From NCBI GenBank assembly GCA_020845495.1, contig JADLFM010000052.1, positions 1 to 13,150 on the forward strand: a stretch of DNA of 13,150 nucleotides, read 5' to 3'. This document shows, one piece after another, positions 6,917 through 13,150 of this stretch (the stretch's first letter is position 1; each line of letters starts with the position of its first letter). Under the pieces are notes generated by a model, which was not told the DNA's origin, searched no databases, and saw only the letters and a program-made list of their open reading frames with translations. The DNA is from Chloroflexota bacterium. Lineage in GTDB: Bacteria > Chloroflexota > UBA6077 > JACCZL01. Position numbers and translations under genes: made by a program.

Positions 6917-8122
6917 ATGGTGCCCGTGATCTTTCTGTCGTTCTGGTTCGTTGCGTTCGCGCTCGCGTTCCTTCCGGCTTTCTGGCTTGTACGCTATCCC
7001 GGCCCAAGACTGATCCTCCTGGCGGTCGGGTGCGTCATCTTCCACGGCCACTTCGCCGGGCCGGCCGGGGTGATCCCCATCGTCGTGCTGGGCGTGCTGA
7101 CGTACCTCTGCGGTCTCTCGCGTCGACCGCTGCTCTGCGCCTTCGGGATGGCCGCCTCGATCACCGCCCTGGTTTTCTACAAGTACACGCTCTTCCTGGC
7201 GACCTCGCTTATTGATCTGTCGCCAGATGCCAGCGCTTATCTGGTGGCATCGTCCAAGACGGTGCTGCCGGCCATGCCGCCGCTCGCCATCAGCTTCTTC
7301 GTCTTCGAGTTCGTGCACTACCTGTTCGACGTCCTCCACGGCTCGCCTCCGATCCGGAACCCGCTCCACTTCGGCCTGTTCGCGATCTTCTGGCCCTCGT
7401 TGGTGGCCGGCCCGATCAAGCGCTACCAGCAGTTCATCCCGGCGCTTACCAAGGGCGTCGCCACAGTCGCGGGCGAAGATGCCGTGCTCGGCGGGCTCCG
7501 CGTGGTAGGCGGCATGTCCAAGAAGGTCGTCGCCGATAACCTGACGCTCTGGATCGACGCGCACGCACCTCGCTTCGAGACGCTCGATCTGCCGTCGCGT
7601 TGGCTGTTCCTGGCGTTCCTGGCGTTGCGGATCTACCTCGACTTCAGCGGCTACTCGGATATGGCGATCGGTTACGCCCGGATGATGGGTGTGCACCTCC
7701 CCGAGAATTTCAACTGGCCGTACTTTGCCCGAAGCATCGACGACTTCTGGCGCCGATGGCACATCTCGCTGTCGAGCTGGATCAGGGACTACGTCTACAT
7801 CCCGCTCGGCGGCAGTCGCCACGGGATCGTCCGCAAGCTGTCCAATGGCATGGTGGCGTTCGCGATCTGCGGCCTCTGGCATGGTGCGGCCTGGAACTTC
7901 ATATACTGGGGCGTCTACCACGGTGCCGGCCTCGCGTTCTCGGCCAGTTACGCGCGCATCCCCATCATCGGGCCGGCGGTGACTCGCGGGCTGGCCTTCG
8001 TGCCCGGACTGCGCTGGGCCCTGACGTTGCTGTTCGTGGCGTTCGGCTGGCTGCTCTTCTTCTATCCCACGGAGCGGGCCTGGCAGATGGCCATCCTGCT
8101 CTTCACGCCGCTGGGGGGCTGA
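6917..8122 (+). CDS. MBOAT family O-acyltransferase (AlgI/DltB-like)
   Basis: This 401-residue, very hydrophobic protein has about ten membrane segments. It carries the MBOAT signature: SLVAGPIKRYQQF (161-173), YLDFSGYSDMAIG (240-252), DDFWRRWHISLSSWIRDYVY (275-294) and CGLWHGAAWNFIYWG (318-332). His282 and His322 are the conserved pair, the latter being the usual catalytic His. Such proteins pass an acyl group from an intracellular thioester across the membrane to a shuttle or polymer. Its length is closer to DltB (about 400) than to AlgI (about 470-520). The ATG at 6917 has no Shine-Dalgarno; TACAAT at 6913-6918 overlaps it, and GTG codons at 6920 and 6926 are alternatives. The next gene starts 2 bp after its stop. 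It is the first gene of a three-gene cassette. Confidence 0.92.
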   Translation: MVPVIFLSFWFVAFALAFLPAFWLVRYPGPRLILLAVGCVIFHGHFAGPAGVIPIVVLGVLTYLCGLSRRPLLCAFGMAASITALVFYKYTLFLATSLIDLSPDASAYLVASSKTVLPAMPPLAISFFVFEFVHYLFDVLHGSPPIRNPLHFGLFAIFWPSLVAGPIKRYQQFIPALTKGVATVAGEDAVLGGLRVVGGMSKKVVADNLTLWIDAHAPRFETLDLPSRWLFLAFLALRIYLDFSGYSDMAIGYARMMGVHLPENFNWPYFARSIDDFWRRWHISLSSWIRDYVYIPLGGSRHGIVRKLSNGMVAFAICGLWHGAAWNFIYWGVYHGAGLAFSASYARIPIIGPAVTRGLAFVPGLRWALTLLFVAFGWLLFFYPTERAWQMAILLFTPLGG

Positions 8123-8124
8123 CA

Positions 8125-8238
8125 GTGGCTCGGATCGTCGTCTGGGGACTCTACGGGCTGGGGACCGCCGTGCTCGTCCACTACCTGCTGTATCGCATGA
8201 CGCTGCCGCTCCAGCCATTCATCTATCAGGCGTTTTGA
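8125..8238 (+). CDS. 37-residue membrane microprotein with C-terminal acyl-shuttle motif FIYQAF (DltX-like)
   Basis: GTG 8125 to TGA 8236-8238 encodes 37 residues: a short N-terminus (MARI), one membrane helix (about residues 5-23, VVWGLYGLGTAVLVHYLLY), a short Pro-containing linker, and the last six residues FIYQAF. In the Dlt pathway the microprotein DltX has one membrane helix and a C-terminal hexapeptide whose Tyr is acylated by the MBOAT DltB and passed to a Ser on the second transferase. Size, topology, motif and gene order match this. The predicted acceptor is Tyr34. The start is 2 bp after the MBOAT stop, with a G-rich run (8113-8118) seven bases upstream as ribosome binding site. Its stop overlaps the next ATG (TGATG). 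Standard gene finders are likely to miss it. Overall identity to DltX beyond the motif was not tested. Confidence 0.85.
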   Translation: MARIVVWGLYGLGTAVLVHYLLYRMTLPLQPFIYQAF

Positions 8239-9383
8239 TGCGACGTCCGCACATCCCTGCCTTCCTCGTCGGTATGCTGCTAGGCCTGGCGCTCCTCTCG
8301 TTGGCCGGCCACCTGACGATGCATGAGAACCTGTTCCCTGGGTTCGTCCGCTTCCACCGCTACATCAACGGCGAGAGTCTGTTCTATCCGACCGCCTCCG
8401 AGATCATCGCCGTAGCGCGGGATGCGGCGACCGACCGGCAGATCCTCGTCATCGTCGGCGGCAGCTCCATCCTCCACGGCGCCGGCCAGGGCGCGGCCGA
8501 GCTCTGGACGGCCGACCTGCAGCAACGACTCGGAGACAGGTACGGCGTCGTCAACCTGGCGTTCCCGGGCGGGGCGCCCGGTGAACATGGAAGTGTCGCC
8601 GCGCAGGCATTGATCCAGGAGGGACGGTCCGTCGTCTTCGCCACGCAGGTCTTCCCGGCCGGCGGCGAACACGACGGAGGAGCCTACCGAGCCGTGGTCT
8701 GGGACGCCGCAGCTCGGGGGATGCTGCTGCCTTCGGCAGATCGCGACGCCCTCCTCTCGATGCCCGGGCCGCTCCTCGAGCAGAGAACCGAGCTCCGTGT
8801 CCGCGCGCAGCTCGACCGTGCGCTGGCTTTCACCGACCTGTGGGTCACGATCACACAGGAGGTCGTCTCCACCGTCTGGGTGCCGCTCGCCGACCCGCTC
8901 GTCCCGTGGTGGTCCCCTCGGCGCCTGACGACCGACCCCGCACCCGGTATCCTCCCAGTCAACCCGAACTACGTGATCGAGAACGACGTCGGCTACATGC
9001 GTGAGACGCTCGCAGAAGCGGCTAGTTGGTGCGAAGAGCGAGACGGCCACTGGCGCCAGCGCATCGATCCACAAGCCGAACAGCGCTTCCTCGAACGAAT
9101 CGCAGCCCAGATCCCACCGGGGCTACGGGAGCGATCCGTGACAATGGTGACGGCGTCGAGCCCGCAATGGTCAAGTCGTCTGCCGAGTGAACTGCAACGG
9201 TGCCGACTGGAGTATCTCGGCAAGGTTGTGGACCAGTTGAACGGCGCTGGGTATCACGCAGTATTGGTGGGCGAGGACTGGACCGCTGAGGACTTCGTGG
9301 ACCGCATCCACCCCAACGCGAGCGGCGGCAGGAAGATGGCCCAAGAGATCGCGCCGCTGGTCCGGGAGATCGCCGGGCGCTAG
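8238..9383 (+). CDS. Membrane-anchored SGNH/DltD-like acyltransferase
   Basis: This 381-residue protein has an N-terminal membrane anchor (about residues 8-26, AFLVGMLLGLALLSLAG) and an extracytoplasmic SGNH-type domain. VIVGGSSILHGAGQ (71-84) supplies the likely nucleophile Ser76. NLAFPGGAPGEHG gives the block II/III Gly region, and DRIHPNASGG (from 355) has the DxxH pair Asp355-His358. Such proteins take the acyl group from the shuttle Tyr and place it on a glycan or teichoic acid. I chose ATG 8238, which overlaps the microprotein stop as TGATG; TTG 8235 is possible. The gene stops at TAG 9381-9383, inside the CTAG where an IS1380 element inserted, leaving the coding sequence whole. The polymer target is unknown. 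Confidence 0.82.
   Translation: MRRPHIPAFLVGMLLGLALLSLAGHLTMHENLFPGFVRFHRYINGESLFYPTASEIIAVARDAATDRQILVIVGGSSILHGAGQGAAELWTADLQQRLGDRYGVVNLAFPGGAPGEHGSVAAQALIQEGRSVVFATQVFPAGGEHDGGAYRAVVWDAAARGMLLPSADRDALLSMPGPLLEQRTELRVRAQLDRALAFTDLWVTITQEVVSTVWVPLADPLVPWWSPRRLTTDPAPGILPVNPNYVIENDVGYMRETLAEAASWCEERDGHWRQRIDPQAEQRFLERIAAQIPPGLRERSVTMVTASSPQWSSRLPSELQRCRLEYLGKVVDQLNGAGYHAVLVGEDWTAEDFVDRIHPNASGGRKMAQEIAPLVREIAGR
9380..9383. repeat. Target site duplication CTAG, left copy
   Basis: This CTAG borders the left end of the IS1380 element and matches the copy at 10796-10799. The last three bases are the stop codon of the SGNH gene. A 4-bp duplication at CTAG fits IS1380 family behaviour. Confidence 0.8.
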
Positions 9384-9395
9384 ACCGGATTATTC
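9384..9395 (+). repeat. IS1380 terminal inverted repeat, left
   Basis: ACCGGATTATTC starts immediately after the left CTAG. It matches the complement of the right end (10784-10795) at 10 of 12 bases, differing at positions 1 and 7. Confidence 0.75.
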
Positions 9396-10690
9396 ACCGG
9401 CTCCAGGTGTGAACGCGCGAGGCGCGGGCGAGGAGCCGCCAGAGGGCGAGTCCCGGATGGTGGGAGCTGAGATGGAGGCAGACATCTGGGATGCCAAAGT
9501 CGGTGCGTTCGCGGACCCAGCCGGCGATCTTGATGACGCGGAGGCGGAGGGTATCGAGCTGGAGGCGTGCGGCGCGGGCGGCGAGCAGCCAGCGTCGGAG
9601 CTGGTCGAGGAGCCAGTAGGCGGCGGCGTGCAGGGCGTTCTTGAAGTCTTTGATCCAGTTCTCCGACTCGCCGCGATCGACGTCGTGGTCGTAGCCGGCC
9701 AGCGGGTCGTCGGTCCGGATCGTCACGACGAAGCGGGTGTTGGGGCCCTTCAGGACGATCTCGGCCTTGAAGACGACGCGGCGGGCGTGGGGCCAGGAGT
9801 CGGCCTGGTAGTGCGCCGCGTCCGCCAGGCGAACCTTGGCGCCACCCTGCTCGACACTCTGGGCCTGAGCCATCTGCAGGAGAGGAGCAGCCATCCGCTC
9901 CAGGACGGGGTTGGGGACCAGCCCGATGGTGTAGTCGACCGCGTTAGTCCCGCACCAGGTGTACAGGCGCGGGATGGCAAAGCCGCTGTCGGCCCGGAGT
10001 TCGACCGGGATGTCCGGCCAGGCCGCCCGCAGCTTCCGGAGCAGGCGTCGCAGCACCAGCACCACGAAGCGGCTGCCGTGGACGTCGCCAGGGCGCAAGA
10101 CGGCCGTGATGAGGTAGCCGGTGTCGCCATCGAAGACCAGCAGCGGGTGGTACATATGCTGGCGATCGTAGCCATGGTACGCCACCCCCTCCTGCTCACC
10201 ATGCGCCGGGTCGTCGGTCCCGTCCAGGTCCAGCAGGATCCGGCTGGGCCTGCCAGCGCGACCACGCTCGCGGACGTACAGGTCCGCCAGCGCCTCGGCG
10301 AGCCCCTCGACGGCGTGGCGGTCAACCGCGTTCTCCAGCCGCGACAGCGTCGGCTGGCTCGCTGGCCGGCAGCCGCCCGCACGCCAGTTTGAACGCCGGG
10401 TCCATCCGCAACCGGTCGGCATCGTTCTGGTCCTCGTAGCCGCACGCGATCTGGAACACCCGTTGGCGGACCAGCCGCTCCAGGCTGTGCCGCACCCCAC
10501 TGCGTCGCCACTCCGGCACCCGCGCCGCCAACGCTGCGCACACCCCCAGCGCCGTCTCCGCCTCCACCAACCACGGCAGCCCGCCATCACTGGTCAGGTG
10601 CCCACCATCGAACTGCACCCCCAGATTGACGTCGTCCTGCCAGAACCGGAAGCCGACGCCCGTCCCGACCGCTGTGGCACACTGACACAT
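9394..10690 (-). pseudogene. IS1380-family transposase with frameshift and internal deletion
   Basis: The N-terminal part begins at ATG (complement of 10688-10690). It reads FDGGHLTSDGGLPWLVEAET, then LVRQRVFQIACGYEDQNDAD and DPAFKLACGRLPAS, then breaks. The rest continues one frame over as SQPTLSRLENAV from about 10365. The catalytic Asp residues in LDLDGTDDP and ELRADSGFA and the Glu in RGESENWIKD are present. The C-terminal part jumps from FKNALHA directly to AAYWLLDQLRRW, where relatives carry about 19 more residues (an ADRLSDHRFWANQF-type block), so an in-frame deletion lies near 9625-9640. The break at 10349-10366 falls in a GCCAGC repeat, suggesting slippage or a short deletion. The full-length protein cannot be made. 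The overlapping plus-strand open frame (9409-10392) is a shadow. Confidence 0.87.
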
Positions 10691-10783
10691 CGAAGCACCG
10701 TCCAGATGTGGGTTCCGTCAACTCCCACAACCGGCCGGTGCTTCACTTTCTTCCGGCCTCGCCCGATTCAGCTCCTATCAGAC

Positions 10784-10795
10784 GAATAGTCCGGG
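10784..10795 (-). repeat. IS1380 terminal inverted repeat, right
   Basis: Read on the minus strand this is CCCGGACTATTC. It pairs with the left end and is followed directly by the second CTAG. Confidence 0.75.
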
Positions 10796-10799
10796 CTAG
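10796..10799. repeat. Target site duplication CTAG, right copy
   Basis: This is the second CTAG bordering the IS1380 element. On the minus strand its TAG (complement of 10796-10798) is the stop codon of the next gene. Confidence 0.8.
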
Positions 10800-11221
10800 C
10801 CTTTCCTCAGCGCCTCCAGCAGCAACCGCCATGCTTCGCGCTCGGCCGTGGGCTCAGCGAGGTCGTACATCAGTTTCATGACCTCTTCTCCGACGCTGCC
10901 GCGGTTGCCGCGGTGCACCCCGAGCAGCCGTATGGTCGGCTGCGAGGAAATCTCGGCGGTTGCCCAATGCAGCCCCTTCGGCGGCCACAACGCCAGCAGG
11001 ACGTCGGCGTTGCCGGCCTCGAGCAGTCCACGGATCACCGCGCGGTAGATGTGCAGCTGGGCGAGTGGATCGGTCGTGGCGGTGCGGTACTCGTCGGCCG
11101 AGCGGATCTCGGCGCGCCAGAATGTTCGCGGACAGACCGTCTGGGACGGGCAGCTCCTCGGGCCGCAGGGTGAGGTGCGGGGCCGCGTCGAGCTGACCGC
11201 CGATGGTCGTGGACGGGCCAA
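10796..11221 (-). pseudogene. Unidentified protein, probable 5'-truncated remnant
   Basis: The minus-strand frame ends at the TAG formed by the right CTAG. The last 110 or so residues, from about TFWRAEIRSADEYRTATTDP through LAQLHIYRAVIRGLLEAG to WRLLLEALRKG, have natural composition and alternating helix-like pattern, but I do not recognise the family. The first 30 or so residues of the open frame (MARPRPSAVSSTRPRTSPCG...) are rich in Arg, Pro and Ser and lie antisense to the RHS-like gene, so they are probably not real. The true gene start seems to have been lost at a junction near 11050-11140. A GTG at about 11037 could start an 80-residue product. Before the IS insertion this gene was convergent with the SGNH gene, sharing CTAG stops. 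Confidence 0.5.
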
Positions 11222-13150
11222 CCAGACGACACTGGTCGGGAACGCCTACGGCGCCGACGACGAGTTGCTGGCGACCGTACGCGTCAACCTGGAAACCGAA
11301 GATCAGGCGCGCCCGGTCGGTGGTCGTGGCCTGAACGACACTGCTGTCAGCGTCGCCTACGGGGGCCAGCAGCTCCGCACCGTCACCCTGCTGGTCGATG
11401 GGACCGGCAAGCCGAACCCGCAGACCGGCCCACCAGCCCGCATCACACCCGACCCACGACCGTCGCCGGAGGTGCGGCCATCACCACAGCCACCAACTGC
11501 CTCACCGCCAACCGCCTCACCGCCCGCGCGGCTGCCCGGGCCGGTGCGTGACGCACCACCCGTCGCATCACCTGCTGCTACCGCGACCACGCTTCCTCCG
11601 CCGACGGCGACCACACCGCCCGCCTCTGGCGCTCCGGCTGAAGGCGCTCCGAGCCTCCAGCTCGACGGGCGTCAGCTCCGGCTGGCAACCCTTGAGCTGA
11701 CCAATGCGAAGCCGCGGCTGCTGCCGTCCACCACGGCGCTCTCCGGTCAGGTGCTGGCGCTGAGCGGGAAGCCGCTGGCCGAGGTCACGCTCACGGTGAA
11801 CGGCGTCTCCGCCCAGACCGACCGCACCGGCCGATTCCTGCTGGCGCCGTTGTCCGACGGGCATCAGGTCGTGACCATCGACGTGCGCACGGCGAACCGT
11901 CTGAAGCGTCAGTTCGGGGTGTTCCAGGCCGGGGTGGATCTGGTCAAGGGCCAGGTCAACGTGCTGCCCTACACGATCTGGATGCCGGCCCTGGACACCG
12001 AGCGCACGGTCCAGATCCCGACCACCACCACCAGCGAGGTCGTGCTGACGACCCCGCACATCCCGGGCCTGGAAGTCCACATCCCGGCAGCGGCCCAGAT
12101 TCGTGACGCCGACGGCCATCCGGTCCACGAGATCGGGATCACGGCGATCCCCATCGATCAGACGCCGTTCCCGATCCCACACTTCGTCGAGGTCCCGGTC
12201 TACTTCACCGTCCAGCCCGGGTCAGCCGTCGTCGACGCGGCCTCCGGCGCCTGGGTGGTCTACCCGAACTACTCGAACCTCCCAGCCGGTGCACGCGCCG
12301 ACTTCTGGCAGTACGACCCGAAGAAGCGCGGGTGGTTCATCTACGGCCAGGGCACCGTCACCGCCGACGGCAAGCAGGTCGTGCCCGATCCGAACGTGCG
12401 CATCTTCAACTTCACCGGCTTCATGTTCAACGGGCACGGCTGGAGTATGCCGACCATCGGCGGGGTGATCGACAACTGGACCAAGGACGGGGACCCCGTC
12501 GATCTCGAGACCGGCCTCTTCATCCTGGAGAAGACCGACCTCGCCCTGCCCGACACGACCCCGCTGGCCCTGACGCGCACCTACCGGCCCAACGACAGCC
12601 AGAGTCGGCCGTTCGGGATCGGGGCGACGCACCCGTACGAGATCTTCCTCTGGACCACGATGGCCAACGGCGGCTGGCAGGACTACACCAAAGTCTGGCT
12701 GGTGCTGCCGGACGGCGCCCGCGTCTACTACCCCCGCATCTCGCCTGGGACCGGCTGGACCGACGCCGTCTTCGAGAACACGGACGCGCCGACGGCCTAC
12801 TACAAGTCCCGGATCACGTACCGATCCTGGGGCTGGGACCTGACGTTCCAGGACGGGACGGTCTACCGCTTCGGGGACAACGCGCCGCTGCAGTGGATGC
12901 GCGACCGCTACGGCAACCTGACCCGAATTTTACGAACCGGCACCGATGCCTACGGCAACGGGACCGGCCAGATCACCCGCGTCATCTCGCCCAACGGCCG
13001 CTGGATCGCCTTCACCTACGGGACCGGCAACCGCGTCTCGCAGGCGATGGACAACCTCGGGCGGACCGTCGGCTACACCTACGACGGCTCCGGGCGGCTG
13101 ACGAAGGTCACCGATCCGGCCGGCGGCGAGACCGAGTACACGTACGACGC
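11049..13150 (+). CDS. RHS/YD-repeat surface protein, N-terminal part missing and 3' end beyond window
   Basis: The frame (codon starts divisible by 3) is open from ATG 11049, directly after an in-frame TAG, to the window end, about 700 codons. Domains in order: a beta-rich start; a Pro/Thr/Ala-rich linker (about residues 125-200); a carboxypeptidase-regulatory-like beta module (VLALSGKPLAEVTLTVNGVS, about 233-283); a large beta region with two WFIYGQG/FNFTGF-type motifs; then GDPVDLETGLFILEKTDLAL and ALTRTYRPND, the DUF6531-type entry into RHS proteins. YD repeats follow (MRDRYGNLTRI, NLGRTVGYTYDGSGRL, PAGGETEYTYD). Such proteins form a secreted shell, often around a toxic C-terminal domain, which lies outside the window. 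No signal peptide or ribosome binding site is seen at 11049, and the first 27 or so codons overlap the minus-strand gene, so the real 5' end is probably lost. Confidence 0.78.
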   Translation, partial: MCSWASGSVVAVRYSSAERISARQNVRGQTVWDGQLLGPQGEVRGRVELTADGRGRANQTTLVGNAYGADDELLATVRVNLETEDQARPVGGRGLNDTAVSVAYGGQQLRTVTLLVDGTGKPNPQTGPPARITPDPRPSPEVRPSPQPPTASPPTASPPARLPGPVRDAPPVASPAATATTLPPPTATTPPASGAPAEGAPSLQLDGRQLRLATLELTNAKPRLLPSTTALSGQVLALSGKPLAEVTLTVNGVSAQTDRTGRFLLAPLSDGHQVVTIDVRTANRLKRQFGVFQAGVDLVKGQVNVLPYTIWMPALDTERTVQIPTTTTSEVVLTTPHIPGLEVHIPAAAQIRDADGHPVHEIGITAIPIDQTPFPIPHFVEVPVYFTVQPGSAVVDAASGAWVVYPNYSNLPAGARADFWQYDPKKRGWFIYGQGTVTADGKQVVPDPNVRIFNFTGFMFNGHGWSMPTIGGVIDNWTKDGDPVDLETGLFILEKTDLALPDTTPLALTRTYRPNDSQSRPFGIGATHPYEIFLWTTMANGGWQDYTKVWLVLPDGARVYYPRISPGTGWTDAVFENTDAPTAYYKSRITYRSWGWDLTFQDGTVYRFGDNAPLQWMRDRYGNLTRILRTGTDAYGNGTGQITRVISPNGRWIAFTYGTGNRVSQAMDNLGRTVGYTYDGSGRLTKVTDPAGGETEYTYD

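Larger units (their letters stand above)
9384..10795 (-). mobile_element. IS1380-family insertion sequence with inactive transposase
   Basis: The 1412-bp element is bounded by imperfect inverted ends: ACCGGATTATTC at 9384-9395 and the complement of CCCGGACTATTC at 10784-10795 (10 of 12 match). Both ends are flanked by CTAG, which is a 4-bp target duplication. The single transposase gene is on the minus strand and fills most of the element. The ends look intact, so a related active transposase elsewhere could still move it. The non-coding leader upstream of the gene (10691-10783) includes related GCCGGTGCTT-type sequences but no clear promoter that I can name. Confidence 0.88.

Noticed and set aside
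6749..8218. Long 489-codon open frame on the minus strand
   Set aside because: It is the antisense of the MBOAT gene and shows highly charged, low-complexity sequence (Arg, Glu, Asp, Gln rich) typical of a shadow of a GC-rich membrane protein gene; no family is recognised.
9409..10392. 327-codon open frame on the plus strand inside the IS1380 element
   Set aside because: It is the complement of the transposase gene, and its Val/Gly/Asp-rich sequence has no family resemblance.
5826..10782. Shared GCTCCTATCAGA near 5825 and 10771
   Set aside because: Twelve bases in common between the inside of the small inverted-repeat element and the IS1380 right end; the flanking bases diverge at once, so it is most likely chance.
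11568..12182. 204-codon minus-strand frame
   Set aside because: It is antisense to the well-supported RHS-like frame, with Arg/Asp/Gly-rich shadow composition.

Overview
The window reads as a high-GC bacterial chromosome segment, most likely from the phylum Chloroflexota (perhaps near Thermomicrobia). That assignment is an inference from the EF-Tu / L33 / tRNA-Trp order, the L33 sequence, the GC-rich codon use, the style of the secreted GxxG-repeat protein and the set of insertion-sequence families; no 16S rRNA gene is present to confirm it.

Layout. 1-640 is core translation DNA: the 3' end of tuf (EF-Tu), rpmG (ribosomal protein L33), a set of interleaved inverted repeats, a promoter, a tRNA-Trp gene and a perfect 17-bp hairpin terminator. 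The secE-nusG genes that usually follow are absent. From there to about 6.1 kb is accessory DNA: an IS66 transposase remnant (787-1149), a 162-bp MITE-like element flanked by TTAA (1176-1337), a large two-domain glycosyltransferase of lower GC (1490-3949), a transposase tail on the minus strand (about 4090-4230), a secreted GxxG-repeat protein (4346-5302), a decayed IS5-family transposase (5359-5750) and a second small inverted-repeat element (5800-6002). A broken GH25 lysozyme gene follows (6107-6874).

The functional highlight is 6917-9383, a tightly packed three-gene cassette. It encodes an MBOAT O-acyltransferase, a 37-residue single-pass membrane microprotein ending in FIYQAF, and a membrane-anchored SGNH/DltD-like acyltransferase. 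The genes are separated by 2 bp and then overlap by 1 bp. This matches the acyl-shuttle design known from D-alanylation of teichoic acids, in which the MBOAT loads an acyl group on the Tyr of a C-terminal hexapeptide and a Ser transferase delivers it to an envelope polymer. Here the shuttle is a separate microprotein, with no DltA/DltC-like genes alongside, so the acyl group and the polymer are unknown.

An IS1380-family element (9384-10795, with a disabled transposase) has inserted into a CTAG tetramer that served as overlapping stop codons of two convergent genes. The 4-bp target duplication gives each gene its own stop. Beyond it lie a minus-strand gene remnant and, meeting it head to head, a 5'-truncated RHS/YD-repeat surface protein that runs off the window end. 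Much of the window is a patchwork of truncated genes and IS remnants around a few intact envelope and glycan genes.
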